A DNA stretch of 64,000 nt from Flammeovirgaceae bacterium (GTDB taxonomy: Bacteria; Bacteroidota; Bacteroidia; Cytophagales; Cyclobacteriaceae). Shown piece after piece: positions 27,623-35,781 of this stretch. The stretch lies in the NCBI GenBank assembly GCA_015180985.1, contig CP054185.1:1295001-1359000 (forward strand), written 5' to 3'. Within the stretch, counting starts at the first letter, position 1; each line of letters begins with the position of its first letter. The notes beneath the pieces are model-generated. The model saw only the letters and a list, made by a program, of their open reading frames with translations, did not search any database and was not told the origin of the DNA. Both the position numbers and the translations under genes were made by a program.

Positions 27623-28369
27623 TCAGGTCAGCATGCCGCCATCAACCTGAAGCACCTGCCCCGTAATGTACGAGGACATATCAGACGCCAGGAACACGCA
27701 GGCATCGGCTACGTCTTCGGGTTTTCCTCCACGTTTTAACGGGATGGCATCGCGCCAGCTTTGCACGGTTTTTTCATCCAGCTTGCCGGTCATTTCTGTT
27801 TCGATAAACCCGGGAGCAATGGCGTTAGAGCGGATGCCGCGCGAACCGAGTTCCAATGCCACTGATTTAGTGAAGCCGATAATGCCGGCCTTTGAGGCTG
27901 CATAATTAGCCTGGCCCGCATTTCCTTTTAACCCCACAACCGATGTCATGTTAATGATGGAACCACTTTTTTGTTTCATCATGGGTTTGGTAGCGGCCTT
28001 TACCGTGTTGAAGCAGGATTTGAGGTTAACATTAATCACTTTATCCCAGGCTTCTTCATTCAGGCGCAGCAACAGGTTGTCCATGGTAATGCCGGCATTG
28101 TTTACCAGTACATCCAATGATCCGAAATCAGCAACCACATCGTTTATAAGTTTTTCGGCCTGGGCATAATCCGAAGCATCGGATCGGTAACCCTTGGCTT
28201 TGATTCCTTTTGAAGCCAGTTCAGCCTCAAGGGCCTGGCCTTGTTCAACACTGGAGAGGTAGGTAAAGGCAACATTTGCACCTTGCTCGGCAAACCGAAG
28301 AGCAATGGCCCGGCCTATTCCTTTTGATGCACCGGTTACAAGTGCGGTTTTTCCCTGTAGGAGTTTCAT
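27623..28369 (-). CDS. fabG: 3-oxoacyl-ACP reductase
   Basis: A 248-residue NADPH-dependent short-chain dehydrogenase that reduces 3-oxoacyl-ACP in fatty-acid elongation. It has the cofactor loop TGASKGIGRAIA, the NNAG motif, the catalytic Ser-Tyr-Lys (MTSVVG, then ANYAASKAG), the family region SNAIAPGFIETEMT, and the C-terminal ITGQVLQVDGGM. I place the start at ATG 28369 (MKLLQGKTALVTG), which gives the standard FabG length; frames open further upstream but run through the promoter. A TATTTTTG box lies 21 bases upstream. It is divergent from dihydrolipoyl dehydrogenase and followed by dinB. Confidence 0.95.
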   Translation of the reverse strand: MKLLQGKTALVTGASKGIGRAIALRFAEQGANVAFTYLSSVEQGQALEAELASKGIKAKGYRSDASDYAQAEKLINDVVADFGSLDVLVNNAGITMDNLLLRLNEEAWDKVINVNLKSCFNTVKAATKPMMKQKSGSIINMTSVVGLKGNAGQANYAASKAGIIGFTKSVALELGSRGIRSNAIAPGFIETEMTGKLDEKTVQSWRDAIPLKRGGKPEDVADACVFLASDMSSYITGQVLQVDGGMLT

Positions 28370-28390
28370 GCGTGATGATTTGGATTGCGT

Positions 28391-28398
28391 CAAAAATA
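28391..28398 (-). promoter_or_regulatory. Putative -7 box of fabG
   Basis: TATTTTTG on the minus strand, 21 bases before the fabG ATG, in the divergent fabG/lpd intergenic region. No clear -33 partner was found. Confidence 0.5.
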
Positions 28399-28442
28399 GC
28401 CATTTCTGCCAAAAACCGCGTTCATAAGCGCTTAAGAAGTTA

Positions 28443-28450
28443 TATCTTTG
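28443..28450 (+). promoter_or_regulatory. Putative -7 box of dihydrolipoyl dehydrogenase
   Basis: TATCTTTG matches TAnnTTTG and lies 23 bases before the ATG of lpd. The fabG box on the other strand is about 45 bases away, so the two genes share a short divergent promoter region. Confidence 0.55.
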
Positions 28451-28473
28451 GCGCACCAAAAATTTTCCTTGCT

Positions 28474-29865
28474 ATGTCAAAATACGATGTCCTTGTAATT
28501 GGTTCCGGTCCGGGTGGCTATGTTGCCGCTATTCGTGCTTCGCAATTGGGGTTGAAGGTTGGTGTTGTTGAAAAAGCGGAGTTGGGCGGCATTTGCCTGA
28601 ACTGGGGTTGTATTCCTACCAAAGCGTTATTAAAAAGCGCCAATGTGTTTGAGTACATCAAACATGCAAAAGACTACGGCATTGAAGTTAAGGATGCTAA
28701 ACCCGATTTGGCGGGCATGGTAAAGCGCAGCCGCGAGGTGGCAGCAGGCATGAGCAAAGGCATTCAGTTTCTCTTCAAGAAAAACAAAATCGATCACATC
28801 GCTGGCTTCGGTAAATTAAAGAAAGGCGGTAAAGTTGAAGTTACCGGCACAGACGGAAAGAAAACTGATTACGAGGCAAAGCATATTATTCTGGCAACGG
28901 GCGGCCGTTCGCGCGAATTGCCCGCATTGAAAATTGATGGCAAGAAAATCATCGGCTACCGCGAGGCGATGGTGCTTGAACAACAGCCTAAAAAGATGCT
29001 GGTGGTGGGCTCGGGTGCTATTGGGGTTGAGTTTGCGTATTTCTTCAATGCCATTGGTACGGAGGTTACGATCGTTGAGTTTTTACCCAACATTGTACCC
29101 GTGGAGGATGTAGAGGTCTCGAAAGCGTTGGAAAAGTCTTTTAAGAAAGCAGGCATTACCATTTACACCAGTTCAGAAGTAATGGCCGTGGATACCAAAG
29201 GCAAGGGTTGTGTTTCAACGGTGAAGACACCATCCGGTGAGATAAAAATTGAATCCGATGTGGTGTTGTCGGCCGTGGGTGTTACGGCAAATCTTGAAGG
29301 AATAGGACTTGAGGAAATTGGTGTAAAAACCGATAAAGGCAAAGTAGTGGTGGATGAATTTTATAAAACCAATGTACCCGGTGTTTATGCTATTGGCGAT
29401 ATTGTGAAAGGCCAGGCATTGGCCCACGTGGCTTCGGCCGAAGGAATTATTTGCGTTGAGAAAATTGCCGGTCACAACCCCGAACCGCTGGACTACAATA
29501 ACATTCCCGGATGTACGTACTGCTCGCCCGAAATTGCTTCGGTGGGTTATACCGAAGAGGCCGCGAAGAAGGCGGGGTACCAGGTTAAAGTCGGAAAATT
29601 TCCGTTCACCGCATCCGGCAAAGCAAAAGCAGCCGGGGCCCCTGATGGCTTTGTGAAGGTAATATTCGATGCCAAGTATGGCGAGTGGCTGGGCGCTCAT
29701 TTTATTGGCGCTAACGTTACCGAAATGATTGCCGAAGTGGTTGCGGCCCGGAAACTGGAAACTACCGGTCATGAAATTATTAAAGCGGTTCACCCGCACC
29801 CTACCATGAGCGAAGCCGTAATGGAAGCGGCTGCTGCGGCTTATGGCGAAGTAATCCACTTATAG
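28474..29865 (+). CDS. lpdA: Dihydrolipoyl dehydrogenase (E3)
   Basis: A 463-residue flavoprotein disulfide reductase that reoxidises dihydrolipoamide in 2-oxoacid dehydrogenase and glycine-cleavage complexes. It has the FAD motif IGSGPGGYVAA, the redox disulfide GGICLNWGCIPTKA, the NAD-binding GSGAIGVEFAYFF, the second FAD motif TNVPGVYAIGDI and the C-terminal catalytic HPHPTMSE. All key residues are intact. The start is ATG 28474; the reading frame is open further upstream but overlaps the divergent promoter. No E1 or E2 gene is near, so this E3 may serve several complexes. It ends some 200 bases before the tiny membrane-protein pair. Confidence 0.96.
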   Translation: MSKYDVLVIGSGPGGYVAAIRASQLGLKVGVVEKAELGGICLNWGCIPTKALLKSANVFEYIKHAKDYGIEVKDAKPDLAGMVKRSREVAAGMSKGIQFLFKKNKIDHIAGFGKLKKGGKVEVTGTDGKKTDYEAKHIILATGGRSRELPALKIDGKKIIGYREAMVLEQQPKKMLVVGSGAIGVEFAYFFNAIGTEVTIVEFLPNIVPVEDVEVSKALEKSFKKAGITIYTSSEVMAVDTKGKGCVSTVKTPSGEIKIESDVVLSAVGVTANLEGIGLEEIGVKTDKGKVVVDEFYKTNVPGVYAIGDIVKGQALAHVASAEGIICVEKIAGHNPEPLDYNNIPGCTYCSPEIASVGYTEEAAKKAGYQVKVGKFPFTASGKAKAAGAPDGFVKVIFDAKYGEWLGAHFIGANVTEMIAEVVAARKLETTGHEIIKAVHPHPTMSEAVMEAAAAAYGEVIHL

Positions 29866-30067
29866 CGGCACATTTTTCCTTGCCTCATTGTTATGGATGT
29901 GGCTTCCTTTTTGAGGAGTTCAAGCAACCCCACCTGGCGTAGTTAGGCATAGCACCCGGTGTCAGTTAACCGCAGAAAATATGCGTTTTGACTGCCTTTT
30001 CTGATGTTATGAAGAATCGGTTAGGACTATTTAAAGTTTTACTTTAACTTAGCAATCCTTATACACT
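29866..30067. other. Intergenic region before the micro membrane proteins
   Basis: About 200 bases with no long reading frame and no terminator that I trust. Its last 70 bases are AT-rich, and TAACTTAGC about 20 bases before the ATG resembles a weak -7 box. Confidence 0.5.
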
Positions 30068-30187
30068 ATGAAAAAGGGAATTTCAGTTAGTGGAGTGTAT
30101 ACCCGCGCAAAGGATTTCGTGATCCTTTTGGCGCTCTCTGCCCTTGCTTTTGTATTGTTGTCAATACTCGATAACCTGGCGCAATGA
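30068..30187 (+). CDS. Micro membrane protein 1 (39 residues)
   Basis: A short gene, ATG to TGA, for a 39-residue protein. A basic N-terminus (MKKGISVSGVYTRAKDF) precedes one membrane helix (about 18-34) and a short acidic/polar tail. Its TGA overlaps the ATG of the next gene in the sequence ATGA, so the two are probably translationally coupled. The two proteins share residues at identical positions (M1, K2, K3, V7, R13, A14, F17, L20), which suggests a tandem duplication. I know of no named family. An N-in, single-pass inner-membrane protein is the likely topology. Confidence 0.7.
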   Translation: MKKGISVSGVYTRAKDFVILLALSALAFVLLSILDNLAQ

Positions 30188-30300
30188 AGAAAACACTGCC
30201 TGTACGTCATTACTTTGGCAGGGCCAGATTGTTCGGCTACCTGATGGTTGCCATTTTTATAGCAATCCTGGGCTATTTCGCCTATTCCTTTTTACGATAA
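30184..30300 (+). CDS. Micro membrane protein 2 (38 residues)
   Basis: It encodes 38 residues, starting at the ATG that overlaps the previous stop codon by 4 bases. The N-terminus (MKKTLPVRHYFGRARLF) is strongly basic, the helix spans about 18-35, and the end is a single Arg. Position-by-position similarity with micro protein 1 covers the basic region and the start of the helix. It stops 90 bases before the TPR giant, which has its own promoter box. The pair may form a small membrane complex or assist a larger partner, but nothing in the sequence names that partner. Confidence 0.7.
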   Translation: MKKTLPVRHYFGRARLFGYLMVAIFIAILGYFAYSFLR

Positions 30301-30342
30301 GCTTAAATCTGGTCAGGTTAGTTTTTAAGGCATTTTCAACAA

Positions 30343-30370
30343 TTTGCCAATGCCGGGTTTAATACTTTTG
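30343..30370 (+). promoter_or_regulatory. Promoter of the large TPR gene
   Basis: TACTTTTG (30363-30370) matches the -7 consensus. TTTG at 30343-30346 is a candidate -33 element with a 16-base spacing, slightly shorter than usual. The start codon is 20 bases downstream. Confidence 0.58.
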
Positions 30371-30389
30371 TCCTGCATAGTCTGAAAAT

Positions 30390-33300
30390 ATGAAAGCAGG
30401 TATAGTTATTTCATTTGTTGTGCTGGCCTGTTCGGCCTTTTCTCAAAAAACAGATTCTGTTCAGCAGGCCCAATACCAGCAGGCATTGCAAAAGTTTTCT
30501 GCTAAAGATTACCCCGCGGCCGTAGGTCAGTTTACTCAGCTTATCAATTCCGGCTTTTCCGATAAGGAAGTGTACGTAAAAAGAGGTATTGCCAATTTCT
30601 TTCAGAAAGAATACGAAAAAGCCAAGGTTGATTTTGATGAGGCCGCCAAAGCCCGAATAAGTTCGCTTGAGCTGTTTGAATTTCGTGGAAATGCCAAAGC
30701 CTATCTTAACGACTACCAGGGGGCGTTAACCGATTTGGAACGGGCCGTCAGTATGGGCGCGGGCAGGGAGGAGACTTTTGTAAACCTGGCTAACATAAAA
30801 TTCAGAATGGAGAACTACCGGGAGGCTATTACCAACTATGATAAAGCGGTAGCCAAAGGAGTTTACGATGCTGTGGTTTACAACAACCGTGGCAAAGCAA
30901 AATTCAACCAGCAGGATTACAAAGGCGCTGTTGCTGATTTTGATAAAGCACTTGAACTTAAACCGGGTTATGACAGAGCTTTGGAAAACAGGGCAGAGGT
31001 GCGTTTCCTGCTGAAAGACTGGAAAGGGAGTATTGAAGATTTTGACAAGTTAATCGCATCGGGCCGAAGCGATACGGAGTTTTTTCAGAAGTCCGGTGTG
31101 GCAAAATACAACCTGAAAGAGTATGCAGGGGCTGCCGAGGCGCTGAACAAAGTTGTAACCAAAGGCGTAAAGGATAAAGAGGTGTTCGCCATGCTGGGCA
31201 TAAGCCTGGCCCGCCAGAACGATTGCACCAATGCCATGCGTGCGTTAACAGCCGCAGTATCCATGGGTGCATCCGATAAAGAGGTTTTTAGTTATTTAGG
31301 AAAATGCCAGTATCAAAATAAGGAATATGCGGCCGCTATTGAATCATTGAGTCGTGCAATTAACCTGGGCGGTACTGCACCTGACATATTCCTGATGAAG
31401 GGCAACGCACTTTTTAATCAGAAGGATTACGACAAAGCGGCAACCGATCTGGAACAGGCGATTGACGGAGGTATAAAAGATGCTGAGGCTTTCAGGAACC
31501 TGGGTGACATCCGACTTTTAAAAAATGATTTTACAGGTGCAATAAAGCAGTACGATAATGCCCTTGCGCTGGCTGACAAAGATGCGGTTACGTTTAACAA
31601 CCGGGGAAAAGCCAAACTGGGCACGAGCGATTTACCCGGTGCAATTGCCGATTTTTCGAAAGCGCTGCAAATCAACCCGGATTATTCCAAAGCGTTGCTT
31701 AACCGGGGCACGGCCCGTTTTCAAACGACTGATTTTGCGGGTTGCATTGACGACCTGGAAAAAGCGAAACAAGCTGAAGGGGAAACACCCGAAATCCTGC
31801 GGATGACGGCCCTTGCTTACTACCACACAAAACAATTAGACCAGGCAAAAGCAAAACTTGAAACTGCAATTAAAACCGGCCTGAAGGATAGTAAAATCAT
31901 GCTGTATGCCGGATACCTTCGTTATGAGGGCGGTGATTTTAAAGGAGCCGCAGAAGCATTAACCCAGGCCGAAGCTGGTGGTGAAAAGGAAGATGCCCTT
32001 TACATCCGGAGAGGAAAATCGTATGCGCAGTTAAAACAATACCAGCAGGCTGTAGCCGATCTTCAAAAGATTGCTCAGAAAAGCACCGATGACCGCGAAG
32101 TGTATGAACTGCTCGGATTAGCCTACGCGGCATTACAGCAGGATAAAGAAGCCTTGCCTGTGCTGGAGAAGGCAGTAACCATGGGCAGTGCCAACAAGGA
32201 GGTTTACTACCAACTCGGAAACTTGCGGTTCAAACAAAACAACTTTCAGGGGGCTATTCAGACCTATGATAAAGCCATCACATTAGGGGCTAATGATGAA
32301 GTAATTTTCAACAACCGGGGTAAGGCAAAACTTTCGCTTGGCCAGGCGGCAGAGTCAGTTGAAGACTTTAACCGTGCACTTACCCTTCGGAAGGATTATA
32401 CTACCGCGTTGAAAAACCGCGGAACAGCAAAATTTCAGTTGAATGATTATTCCGCAACAATTGCTGACCTGGTAATTGTTGCTGCAAAAGGCGAAGCCGG
32501 CCCGGATGAATTTGGTTTGCTTGGAGTATCCCGTTTTCAGCAAAAGGATTATAAAGCCGCAGTGGCTGATTTAACTAAAGCTATCGAAGCCGGAGGTACC
32601 GATTCCCGCTTCTTTGCGGCCCGCGGTCGGAGTTTTTATGAGATGAAGGAATTCGAAAAGGCTATTCCGGATTTAACTAAAGCTATTGAAGCAGGCGTGC
32701 GGACAACGGAAATTTACGAAAGCCTGGGGGCCTCACATTTTAATCTGAAGGACTTTAAAAACGCTAGGCCAAACCTGGAACGTGCAGTTGCACTGGGCAC
32801 GCAAAATGCGCTGACGTATGATATGCTGGGCGTTTGCAACTACGAAGTCCAACGCTATGACGAAGCCTTGAAAAATTTTAACAGCGCCATTGAGAAAGAT
32901 CCTAAACTGGCCGTTGCCTTTTTCCACCGGGGCGAAGCCCAATTTCAATTGCGCCTGTTGCCCGATGCCATTCAAAGTTATTCGCAAGCGGTTACGCTGG
33001 GATTAAAAGAGCCGGTGCTCTATAACAACCGGGGTAAAGCCTACCTGGTACAGGAAAATTACAAAGATGCCATTACCGATTTCTCGTATGCAATAACCCT
33101 TAATCCGCAGTTTGCACGGGCTTACGAGAATAGAGGCCAGGCCTGGTTTAACAGCGCCCGGTACGACCAGGCCGCCAAAGATTTTCGCACAGTTGAAAAA
33201 ATGATGGAAAAGCCGGAGCCAGCATTGTACCAACTGCTTGCCGACAGCTATTACAACATGAAGAACTATGTGGTGGCACTGGAGTATTTCAATAAAATTA

Positions 33301-33866
33301 TTGCCGCTAACAATTCCGATAAAGTGGCTTTGTACAAGCGGGGCCGGGTGCTGTTGGAAACAGAAGATTTTCAGGGAGCCATAAAGGATTTTGAGGCCGC
33401 ACAGAAAGCAGGCGAAAATTCCGTTCAGTTATACCTTGATAAAGCGCATGCATACCTGAGTCTTGACGACAGCAAGGCAGCCATAGCCGATTTAACCACT
33501 GCCATCGGCCTTGATAAGAATAACGCCAACGCTTACTTTAACCGGGGTATGATTCGGGAAGGCATCCAGGATTTTGAAGGAGCTGTTATTGATTATAATC
33601 ATGTAATCGCCCTGAACCCCGATGATGGACTGGCCTACTACAACCGGGCCACCTGCAAAGCCGAACTGGGTGATGTTGGTGCCGGCATCTCTGATTTGGA
33701 TGAGGCTATCCGCGTAGAGCCTAAAAATGCCTCGTACTATAAGTTGAGAGGAAATTTTTACTACCAATTACAGGATAAAACCAAGGCCTGTTTCGATTGG
33801 CGCAAGGCGGTTGAACTTGGCGATGCCAAAGCCCGCTATCAAATCGATCAGTATTGTAAAAAGTAG
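30390..33866 (+). CDS. Exported all-TPR repeat protein, 1158 residues
   Basis: After a signal peptide (about 1-18, ending AFSQ) nearly the whole protein is tetratricopeptide repeats of about 34 residues, roughly thirty in number. Typical units read YNNRGKAKFNQQDYKGAVAD and its variants. Many repeats share the NNRGKAKL and GAIADF signatures, which points to internal duplication. The last segment (about 1115-1158) holds two conserved cysteines in a Sel1/TPR-like cap. It has no enzymatic domain. Such solenoids act as scaffolds for protein complexes, here presumably in the periplasm. Neighbours give no partner except possibly the two micro membrane proteins just upstream. Confidence 0.9.
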   Translation: MKAGIVISFVVLACSAFSQKTDSVQQAQYQQALQKFSAKDYPAAVGQFTQLINSGFSDKEVYVKRGIANFFQKEYEKAKVDFDEAAKARISSLELFEFRGNAKAYLNDYQGALTDLERAVSMGAGREETFVNLANIKFRMENYREAITNYDKAVAKGVYDAVVYNNRGKAKFNQQDYKGAVADFDKALELKPGYDRALENRAEVRFLLKDWKGSIEDFDKLIASGRSDTEFFQKSGVAKYNLKEYAGAAEALNKVVTKGVKDKEVFAMLGISLARQNDCTNAMRALTAAVSMGASDKEVFSYLGKCQYQNKEYAAAIESLSRAINLGGTAPDIFLMKGNALFNQKDYDKAATDLEQAIDGGIKDAEAFRNLGDIRLLKNDFTGAIKQYDNALALADKDAVTFNNRGKAKLGTSDLPGAIADFSKALQINPDYSKALLNRGTARFQTTDFAGCIDDLEKAKQAEGETPEILRMTALAYYHTKQLDQAKAKLETAIKTGLKDSKIMLYAGYLRYEGGDFKGAAEALTQAEAGGEKEDALYIRRGKSYAQLKQYQQAVADLQKIAQKSTDDREVYELLGLAYAALQQDKEALPVLEKAVTMGSANKEVYYQLGNLRFKQNNFQGAIQTYDKAITLGANDEVIFNNRGKAKLSLGQAAESVEDFNRALTLRKDYTTALKNRGTAKFQLNDYSATIADLVIVAAKGEAGPDEFGLLGVSRFQQKDYKAAVADLTKAIEAGGTDSRFFAARGRSFYEMKEFEKAIPDLTKAIEAGVRTTEIYESLGASHFNLKDFKNARPNLERAVALGTQNALTYDMLGVCNYEVQRYDEALKNFNSAIEKDPKLAVAFFHRGEAQFQLRLLPDAIQSYSQAVTLGLKEPVLYNNRGKAYLVQENYKDAITDFSYAITLNPQFARAYENRGQAWFNSARYDQAAKDFRTVEKMMEKPEPALYQLLADSYYNMKNYVVALEYFNKIIAANNSDKVALYKRGRVLLETEDFQGAIKDFEAAQKAGENSVQLYLDKAHAYLSLDDSKAAIADLTTAIGLDKNNANAYFNRGMIREGIQDFEGAVIDYNHVIALNPDDGLAYYNRATCKAELGDVGAGISDLDEAIRVEPKNASYYKLRGNFYYQLQDKTKACFDWRKAVELGDAKARYQIDQYCKK

Positions 33867-34074
33867 TAACTAAAGAATACTCACTCCCTGTTTGGGAATA
33901 ACTATTCGTGCGGCATGCATAAATTTAGCGCATTCCGGATTTTTTCCCCCCGGCTCAATTTTTGAAATCATCAGTTTTGGTTAAAACCTTACGTGCAATG
34001 GGTGGCAGGCCACATCGCACGCCCTGCCCCGAAGCGTTGATTTACTTTTGACTAAACTTTTTAAACTCAGGATT
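33867..34074. other. Intergenic region with hairpin before the nuclease gene
   Basis: A 208-base gap. It holds an imperfect hairpin at 33993-34020 (GTGC...GTGGC, AG loop, GCCAC...GCAC) without a T tract, and the -7 box of the nuclease gene at 34043. I see no gene. Confidence 0.5.
34043..34050 (+). promoter_or_regulatory. Putative -7 box of the nuclease gene
   Basis: TACTTTTG, 24 bases before the ATG at 34075, fits TAnnTTTG. No clear -33 TTG at the expected distance. Confidence 0.5.
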
Positions 34075-34563
34075 ATGAAAACGATCATCACAATCACTGT
34101 ATTTACCTTCTGCAGCACCTGGTTGTTTGCCAATGAAATTCTGAGCGGCCGGGTGACTTCGGTTATTGACGGAAACACACTGGAAGTTGTAACCGAAACA
34201 AACGAATCATACCGTGTGGTGTTGCACGGTATTGATAGCCCTGAGCTGGGCCAGGAATTCGGTGAGGACGCTAAACTTCACCTGGAAAAAATGATTCTGT
34301 TAAAGGAGATTGTGGTCGAAATGAAGGGCAAAGATCGGTGGGGTAATTACGTAGCCATTGTTTTTGTGAATGATGTTGACTTGCGTGTTGATTTACTTTC
34401 GCGCGGTTTGGCCTGGGCCGCTGAAAAGGGTTCTGTGGCAGCCCTGAAGGATATTGAGAACCGGGCACGAAACAGAAATATCGGATTATGGGAGCAACAA
34501 GATCCCACTCCTCCGTGGGTATACCGCAGGCAGCAAAGCATGCTGGCGGCCAAAGGAAGTTAA
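34075..34563 (+). CDS. Secreted thermonuclease (SNase) family protein
   Basis: A 162-residue exported nuclease of the staphylococcal-nuclease fold. A signal peptide (about 1-18, MKTIITITVF to LFAN) leads to the OB-fold domain: the DGNTLEV turn, the first catalytic Arg and the general-base region in YRVVLHGIDSPELGQEFG, and DRWGNYVAIVFV, LLSRGLAWA and ARNRNIGLW in the usual order. The third block lacks the usual Arg seen as GRxLA in staphylococcal nuclease, so the catalytic set should be checked by alignment. The start at ATG 34075 fits the signal peptide; a TTG further up does not. A terminator follows at 34577. Confidence 0.9.
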   Translation: MKTIITITVFTFCSTWLFANEILSGRVTSVIDGNTLEVVTETNESYRVVLHGIDSPELGQEFGEDAKLHLEKMILLKEIVVEMKGKDRWGNYVAIVFVNDVDLRVDLLSRGLAWAAEKGSVAALKDIENRARNRNIGLWEQQDPTPPWVYRRQQSMLAAKGS

Positions 34564-34576
34564 GACTATTATGTAT

Positions 34577-34600
34577 AATGCCGGGTAACCGGCATTTTTT
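34577..34600 (+). terminator. Rho-independent terminator after the nuclease gene
   Basis: An 8-bp stem (AATGCCGG with CCGGCATT) with a GTAA tetraloop and a T6 tract, 13 bases after the stop codon. Confidence 0.88.
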
Positions 34601-34680
34601 ATCTGTTCAGGTGGCGACTAAACGGCTTTACATGTTCATTTGCCGTATTGCAGGCAATTTTTAGCACGCTTTGTAGTTGT

Positions 34681-34688
34681 TATCTTTG
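34681..34688 (+). promoter_or_regulatory. Putative -7 box abutting a start codon
   Basis: TATCTTTG lies one base before ATGATG at 34690. If it is used, transcription would begin within or at the start codons and the mRNA would be leaderless. Confidence 0.5.
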
Positions 34689-34689
34689 C

Positions 34690-35082
34690 ATGATGTGGAG
34701 GTACTTTTTTATAGTAATAATGCTGTGCGGAAGCCTGAACCTGTTGGCACAAAAGTCAGCGGAACCAGGTAAAAAGAAAAAAAAGGCTCAAAGCAACCAA
34801 AGCCAGCCGCAGCCCAGTTCACTGGAGCCTTACTACCCAACAAAAAACTACGAGCCCGAAAAAAAGAAAAGTGATAAAAAATCGGCCGGAAAAATTACGT
34901 ACGATGCCCGCGACAGATTCTATGATCGAATGGAGCAACTTGCCAGGCAGGAACGCAAGCACGAAAAAGAAATGGCAAAGCCCGAAAATTCCGATCCCAT
35001 GTATTTCGGGCACAAACGTCCGCCAAAAAAGCGGCCGCCTGAAAAAATGAAATTCTGCAAAGTCTGCGGTATCCGCCATTAA
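34690..35082 (+). CDS. Exported Lys-rich protein with C-terminal CxxC, unknown function
   Basis: I do not recognise this 130-residue protein. A signal peptide (about 1-22, ending LNLLAQ) is followed by a low-complexity basic stretch (several Lys runs, Gln/Pro/Ser) and a helical charged segment (about 75-100, DRFYDRMEQLARQERKHEKE). It ends with a compact basic tail, KFCKVCGIRH, that has CxxC and a nearby His. The tail looks like half of a zinc knuckle, so the protein might dimerise around a metal. The start could be either of two adjacent ATG codons (34690 or 34693). The promoter box directly upstream suggests a leaderless mRNA. deoC follows 37 bases downstream. Confidence 0.75.
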   Translation: MMWRYFFIVIMLCGSLNLLAQKSAEPGKKKKKAQSNQSQPQPSSLEPYYPTKNYEPEKKKSDKKSAGKITYDARDRFYDRMEQLARQERKHEKEMAKPENSDPMYFGHKRPPKKRPPEKMKFCKVCGIRH

Positions 35083-35119
35083 CTTTTAATTCGTGTCTTT
35101 CTGTTTGTAACTTGGGAGG

Positions 35120-35767
35120 ATGAATATTGCCTCCCGCATTGAACATACCAACCTTTCGCCTACCCTTACCATTCGGGAAATAGATAAACTGGTAACCGAT
35201 GCCCGTGAATTTGGTTTTTTTGGCATTTGTGTTCCGCCATTCTGGGTAAAACGTGCCAGGCGCGAAATCGGCAGCGATACGATTGCACTGGTAACCGTAG
35301 CCGGTTTTCCCTTGGGGTACAACATGACGGAAACCAAACTTGACGAAATCAAGCGTGCAATCGATAACGGAGCCGATGAAGTGGATGTGGTGTGGAATAT
35401 TTCAGCATTCAAAACGGGCATCCCCTGGACAAAGATTGAACTGGCTAAGTGCGCAAAAGTGCTGCACGATCAACACAAAATTTTAAAGGTTATCATTGAA
35501 ACCGCGTATCTTTCTGCTGAGGAAATTGTTCAGGCCTGTAAACTATGTGCCGATGCCGGAGCCGATTTCGTTAAAACATCTACCGGTTTTGCTTCGGCCG
35601 GTGCAATTGTGGAGCACGTAAGGCTTATGCGCAAATCGCTGCCTGCCGAAGTGGGCATTAAAGCATCCGGTGGGATTAAGACAAGAGCGCAAGCCGTACA
35701 ACTGATTGAAGCCGGAACTGACAGACTGGGCACTTCATCGGGTATCAGCATTATTCAATCACCATAA
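35120..35767 (+). CDS. deoC: Deoxyribose-phosphate aldolase
   Basis: A 215-residue class I aldolase that splits 2-deoxyribose 5-phosphate into glyceraldehyde 3-phosphate and acetaldehyde. The Schiff-base Lys is in DFVKTSTGF and the second catalytic Lys in GIKASGGIKT. The opening RIEHTNLSPT and the phosphate-binding end GTSSG also fit. The next gene, 14 bases on, encodes a GapN-like glyceraldehyde-3-phosphate dehydrogenase, so the two could work in sequence on the aldolase product. A weak TAACTTGG box lies just upstream of a GGGAGG stretch near the ATG. Confidence 0.95.
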   Translation: MNIASRIEHTNLSPTLTIREIDKLVTDAREFGFFGICVPPFWVKRARREIGSDTIALVTVAGFPLGYNMTETKLDEIKRAIDNGADEVDVVWNISAFKTGIPWTKIELAKCAKVLHDQHKILKVIIETAYLSAEEIVQACKLCADAGADFVKTSTGFASAGAIVEHVRLMRKSLPAEVGIKASGGIKTRAQAVQLIEAGTDRLGTSSGISIIQSP

Positions 35768-35781
35768 AATTGCCACAACAC

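Noticed and set aside
28276-28473. Upstream extension of dihydrolipoyl dehydrogenase
   Set aside because: The frame is open but overlaps fabG and both promoters, and the extra residues have no family match.
29215-29859. 214-codon reading frame on the minus strand
   Set aside because: It is the antisense shadow of the dihydrolipoyl dehydrogenase C-terminal half, whose motifs are unambiguous.
29890-29950. A 17-codon frame (MDVASFLRSS...) in the gap before the micro proteins
   Set aside because: Too short, no ribosome-binding motif or promoter, and no feature such as a membrane helix.
30390-33866. Repeated DNA that might be a CRISPR or tandem array
   Set aside because: The repeats are degenerate coding units of about 102 bases (34 codons) in a TPR protein, in frame throughout.
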